64,000 nt of DNA from assembly GCA_947396885.1 (NCBI GenBank), contig OX377206.1, positions 90,703,960 to 90,767,959 of the forward strand. The letters are read 5' to 3'. Positions 62,499 through 64,000 of this stretch are shown piece after piece. The DNA comes from Heligmosomoides polygyrus polygyrus (lineage: Eukaryota > Nematoda > Chromadorea > Rhabditida > Heligmosomidae). The translations under genes were made by a program, and so were the position numbers. The stretch's first letter is position 1; each line of letters opens with the position of its first letter. The notes under the pieces are model-generated. The model saw nothing but the letters and a program-made list of their open reading frames with translations, was not told the origin of the DNA and ran no database searches.

Positions 62499-63076
62499 GA
62501 TAAGCTTTTGAGCGAGAAATGCTTCAATAACTAAGCGCAGGAGGAAACTGCCTTCGACGAATTCATCCGCTCCGCAACTCCGGACTTCTAGGCAACATGG
62601 ATATGTAGGCAACTATTTCGTTGGCAAAGACGAGTAGACTCGAATGATTCTTACTTCGATTAATAAAATTGCGTTTGAACTGAGATATGTCGTTTTAAAG
62701 GTTGAGGTCCAAAACCTGCATGAATTTCCGGACAACCTGATAAAATCAAAGGAGCTCAGTTTAGAACGTCGTGTCCGAGAACAACATCAGAATCAAATCC
62801 TATTTTTGGCCCTAACTCACGCGAGCTGCGCAGCCCACACCCTCAAGGAGCCCATGAATATTGAAGCACACGTTTGTGCAGACGTGATTGAAGGAGCTTT
62901 GAAGGTTGAGAGCGGACAACGTGGAGAGGCTGACCGAAAAAGGTGTGATAAACCAGAGATCTATAGCGACTGCTGAGGCGAGCGTATCGAGTGTACATCG
63001 TCAAAACGAAGATTCCCGCTCGAAGGCTTATCCTACATAATGTATTAGGTCGTTCCGAAGGTTCCCGTCGTTTTAG

Positions 63077-63149
63077 TGCCTTGAGTATTTCAGCCTTCTA
63101 CTCCACGACTTCACATGAGGTTTTGGCAGCATTAGGCGGTGAACAACCT
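63077..63149 (+). CDS. Candidate host exon, 24 codons
   Basis: Acceptor CGTCGTTTTAG and strong donor CAACCT/GTAAGT enclose ALSISAFYSTTSHEVLAALG in phase 2 in, phase 0 out. An internal TTTCAG at 63087-63092 is an alternative acceptor. No family recognised. It could belong to the same plus-strand gene as 57343-57449, but no connecting exon was found. Confidence 0.35.
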
Positions 63150-63548
63150 GTAAGTTAAAATGCTTATGAAATACACCAATTTGGATACCTTCAAATCCAT
63201 CTGGACCCCTTTCAGGTTATTTTGGACAGTTTTCACGTCAAATTGGAAACTTTTCGAATCGTACTGGTCACTCTTCTAAGCTAGCTTGAAAATTTCGAAA
63301 TCAATACGGATTCTTCAAAATTGATATAAACTTCTTCCACATTAAACTAGAGACTTCACAAAAAGGTTAAAATAACTGTTTTGTTCTAGAAAATTGGTTG
63401 GTACTTAATAGTAGTTTTAGTATTTTTCGTTGAAGTTTTAATTCATCTGCTCGATAGGTGAACACAACACATTGTTTGAAAAGCTTCATTTTTGTTCTCA
63501 AATTCAGTTTTTTTAAAGAAAAAATAATGGCTTAAAACTGTTAGAGTG

Positions 63549-63652
63549 ATATTTTGTTGCGATCAAAACTCTTGCGCCAGGTGGGACTCGAACACGCACC
63601 TTCTGCTTTCCGGGCAGCGATGCTACGCCTTACACCACCAGCGCTGTTTGAC
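63549..63652 (-). mobile_element. SINE-2 head
   Basis: TTGCGATCAAAACTCTTGCG, GGTGGGACTCGAAC and CCTTACACCACCAGCGC, inverted. Confidence 0.68.
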
Positions 63653-64000
63653 CGAAGTACTCTATTCTCTATTAATGGCTTAAAGCTTCTTCCACGAGCA
63701 GGAAGGCGGCCATTTTTAGTGCCGAAAAAAGTTGCAAAGTGCCCAAAACGCTGCGATTTTTATTCGATTGATAGCAAACTTTCTGCATTCATGACGTTTC
63801 ATACTTGTAAACGATACAACAAAAACAAAAAGAACACTTATATCCTTACTACAGGGTGCGTAAAAAGTATTGACGCACTAAATGACGGTTGTGGAAATAG
63901 TAATGCGCAGTAAGTTTTCAAATATTCACTTGAGAAATATGGAAAATGATTTTGCAAACACGATAGAATAACTCGTAGTTGACATTGGCTCCTTTACTGT

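Larger units (their letters stand above)
60902..62740 (+). mobile_element. Full-length mariner carrying a nested SINE and MITE
   Basis: Terminal inverted repeats of about 45 bp (TTAGGTTGTTCGGAAATTGA at the left, mirrored by TTTCCGGACAACCTGA at the right), flanked by TA on each side (60900-60901, 62741-62742). Inside are a mariner transposase frame, a SINE (61714-62009) and a MITE (62334-62498). Without the insertions it would be near the usual 1.3 kb. Confidence 0.85.

Overview
The window is nuclear DNA of a metazoan, most likely a nematode and probably a clade V (strongylid/hookworm-like) one. The evidence is short cis-spliced exons with TTTTAG/TTTCAG acceptors, 40-130 nt introns beside kilobase introns, AATAAA signals soon after stop codons, and a mobile-element load of RTE-type LINEs, mariners, Helitron-like elements, tRNA-derived SINEs and MITEs. 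The genus is an inference. No rRNA gene, canonical tRNA gene, CRISPR array or bacterial operon is present.

Host genes. The main finding is a minus-strand gene of ten exons (26617..50316) for a 408-residue seven-transmembrane GPCR. None of its exons is a long open frame by itself. Nine splice junctions keep frame, the spliced CDS is 1227 nt, and an AATAAA lies about 100 nt after the stop. Its large introns hold an RTE LINE, a Helitron-like element and many SINEs and MITEs. A second well-supported gene (10062..10637, minus) has three phase-consistent exons for a 124-residue basic protein of unknown function. A third (54735..55277, minus) has at least two exons, a poly(A) signal and one in-frame TAG. 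Single exon candidates lie at 8592..8713, 14606..14732, 19610..19808 and 23185..23366 (minus) and at 57343..57449 and 63077..63149 (plus).

Mobile DNA, left to right. 1-9 kb: a LINE 3' fragment, a 102-bp hairpin, MITEs with TATACTTC or TAGTTGTGCTC termini, and SINEs. 11-15 kb: two adjacent mariners, one with long inverted ends and one split by a MITE, then SINEs. 15-19 kb: a foldback element, a tRNA-like SINE, and a mariner split by a Helitron-like element carrying two minisatellites. 20-26 kb: a decayed RTE, SINEs, a CCAAT-containing MITE, and a Penelope-like GIY-YIG remnant. 30-33.8 kb: a nearly complete RTE-type LINE (two frame breaks) followed by a SINE with a perfect target-site duplication. 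35-50 kb: foldbacks, SINEs, MITEs and a second Helitron-like copy. 50-64 kb: a head-to-head mariner palindrome, an AT-rich stretch, an inverted pair of tRNA-like elements around an exon candidate, and a full-length mariner carrying a SINE and a MITE.

The elements are heavily nested. The commonest is a roughly 290-bp tRNA-derived SINE with an ATCCTTT-type tail, seen about 30 times including fragments. The window shows a chemoreceptor-like gene stretched over about 24 kb by small, mostly non-autonomous elements with only a few decayed autonomous relatives in view.
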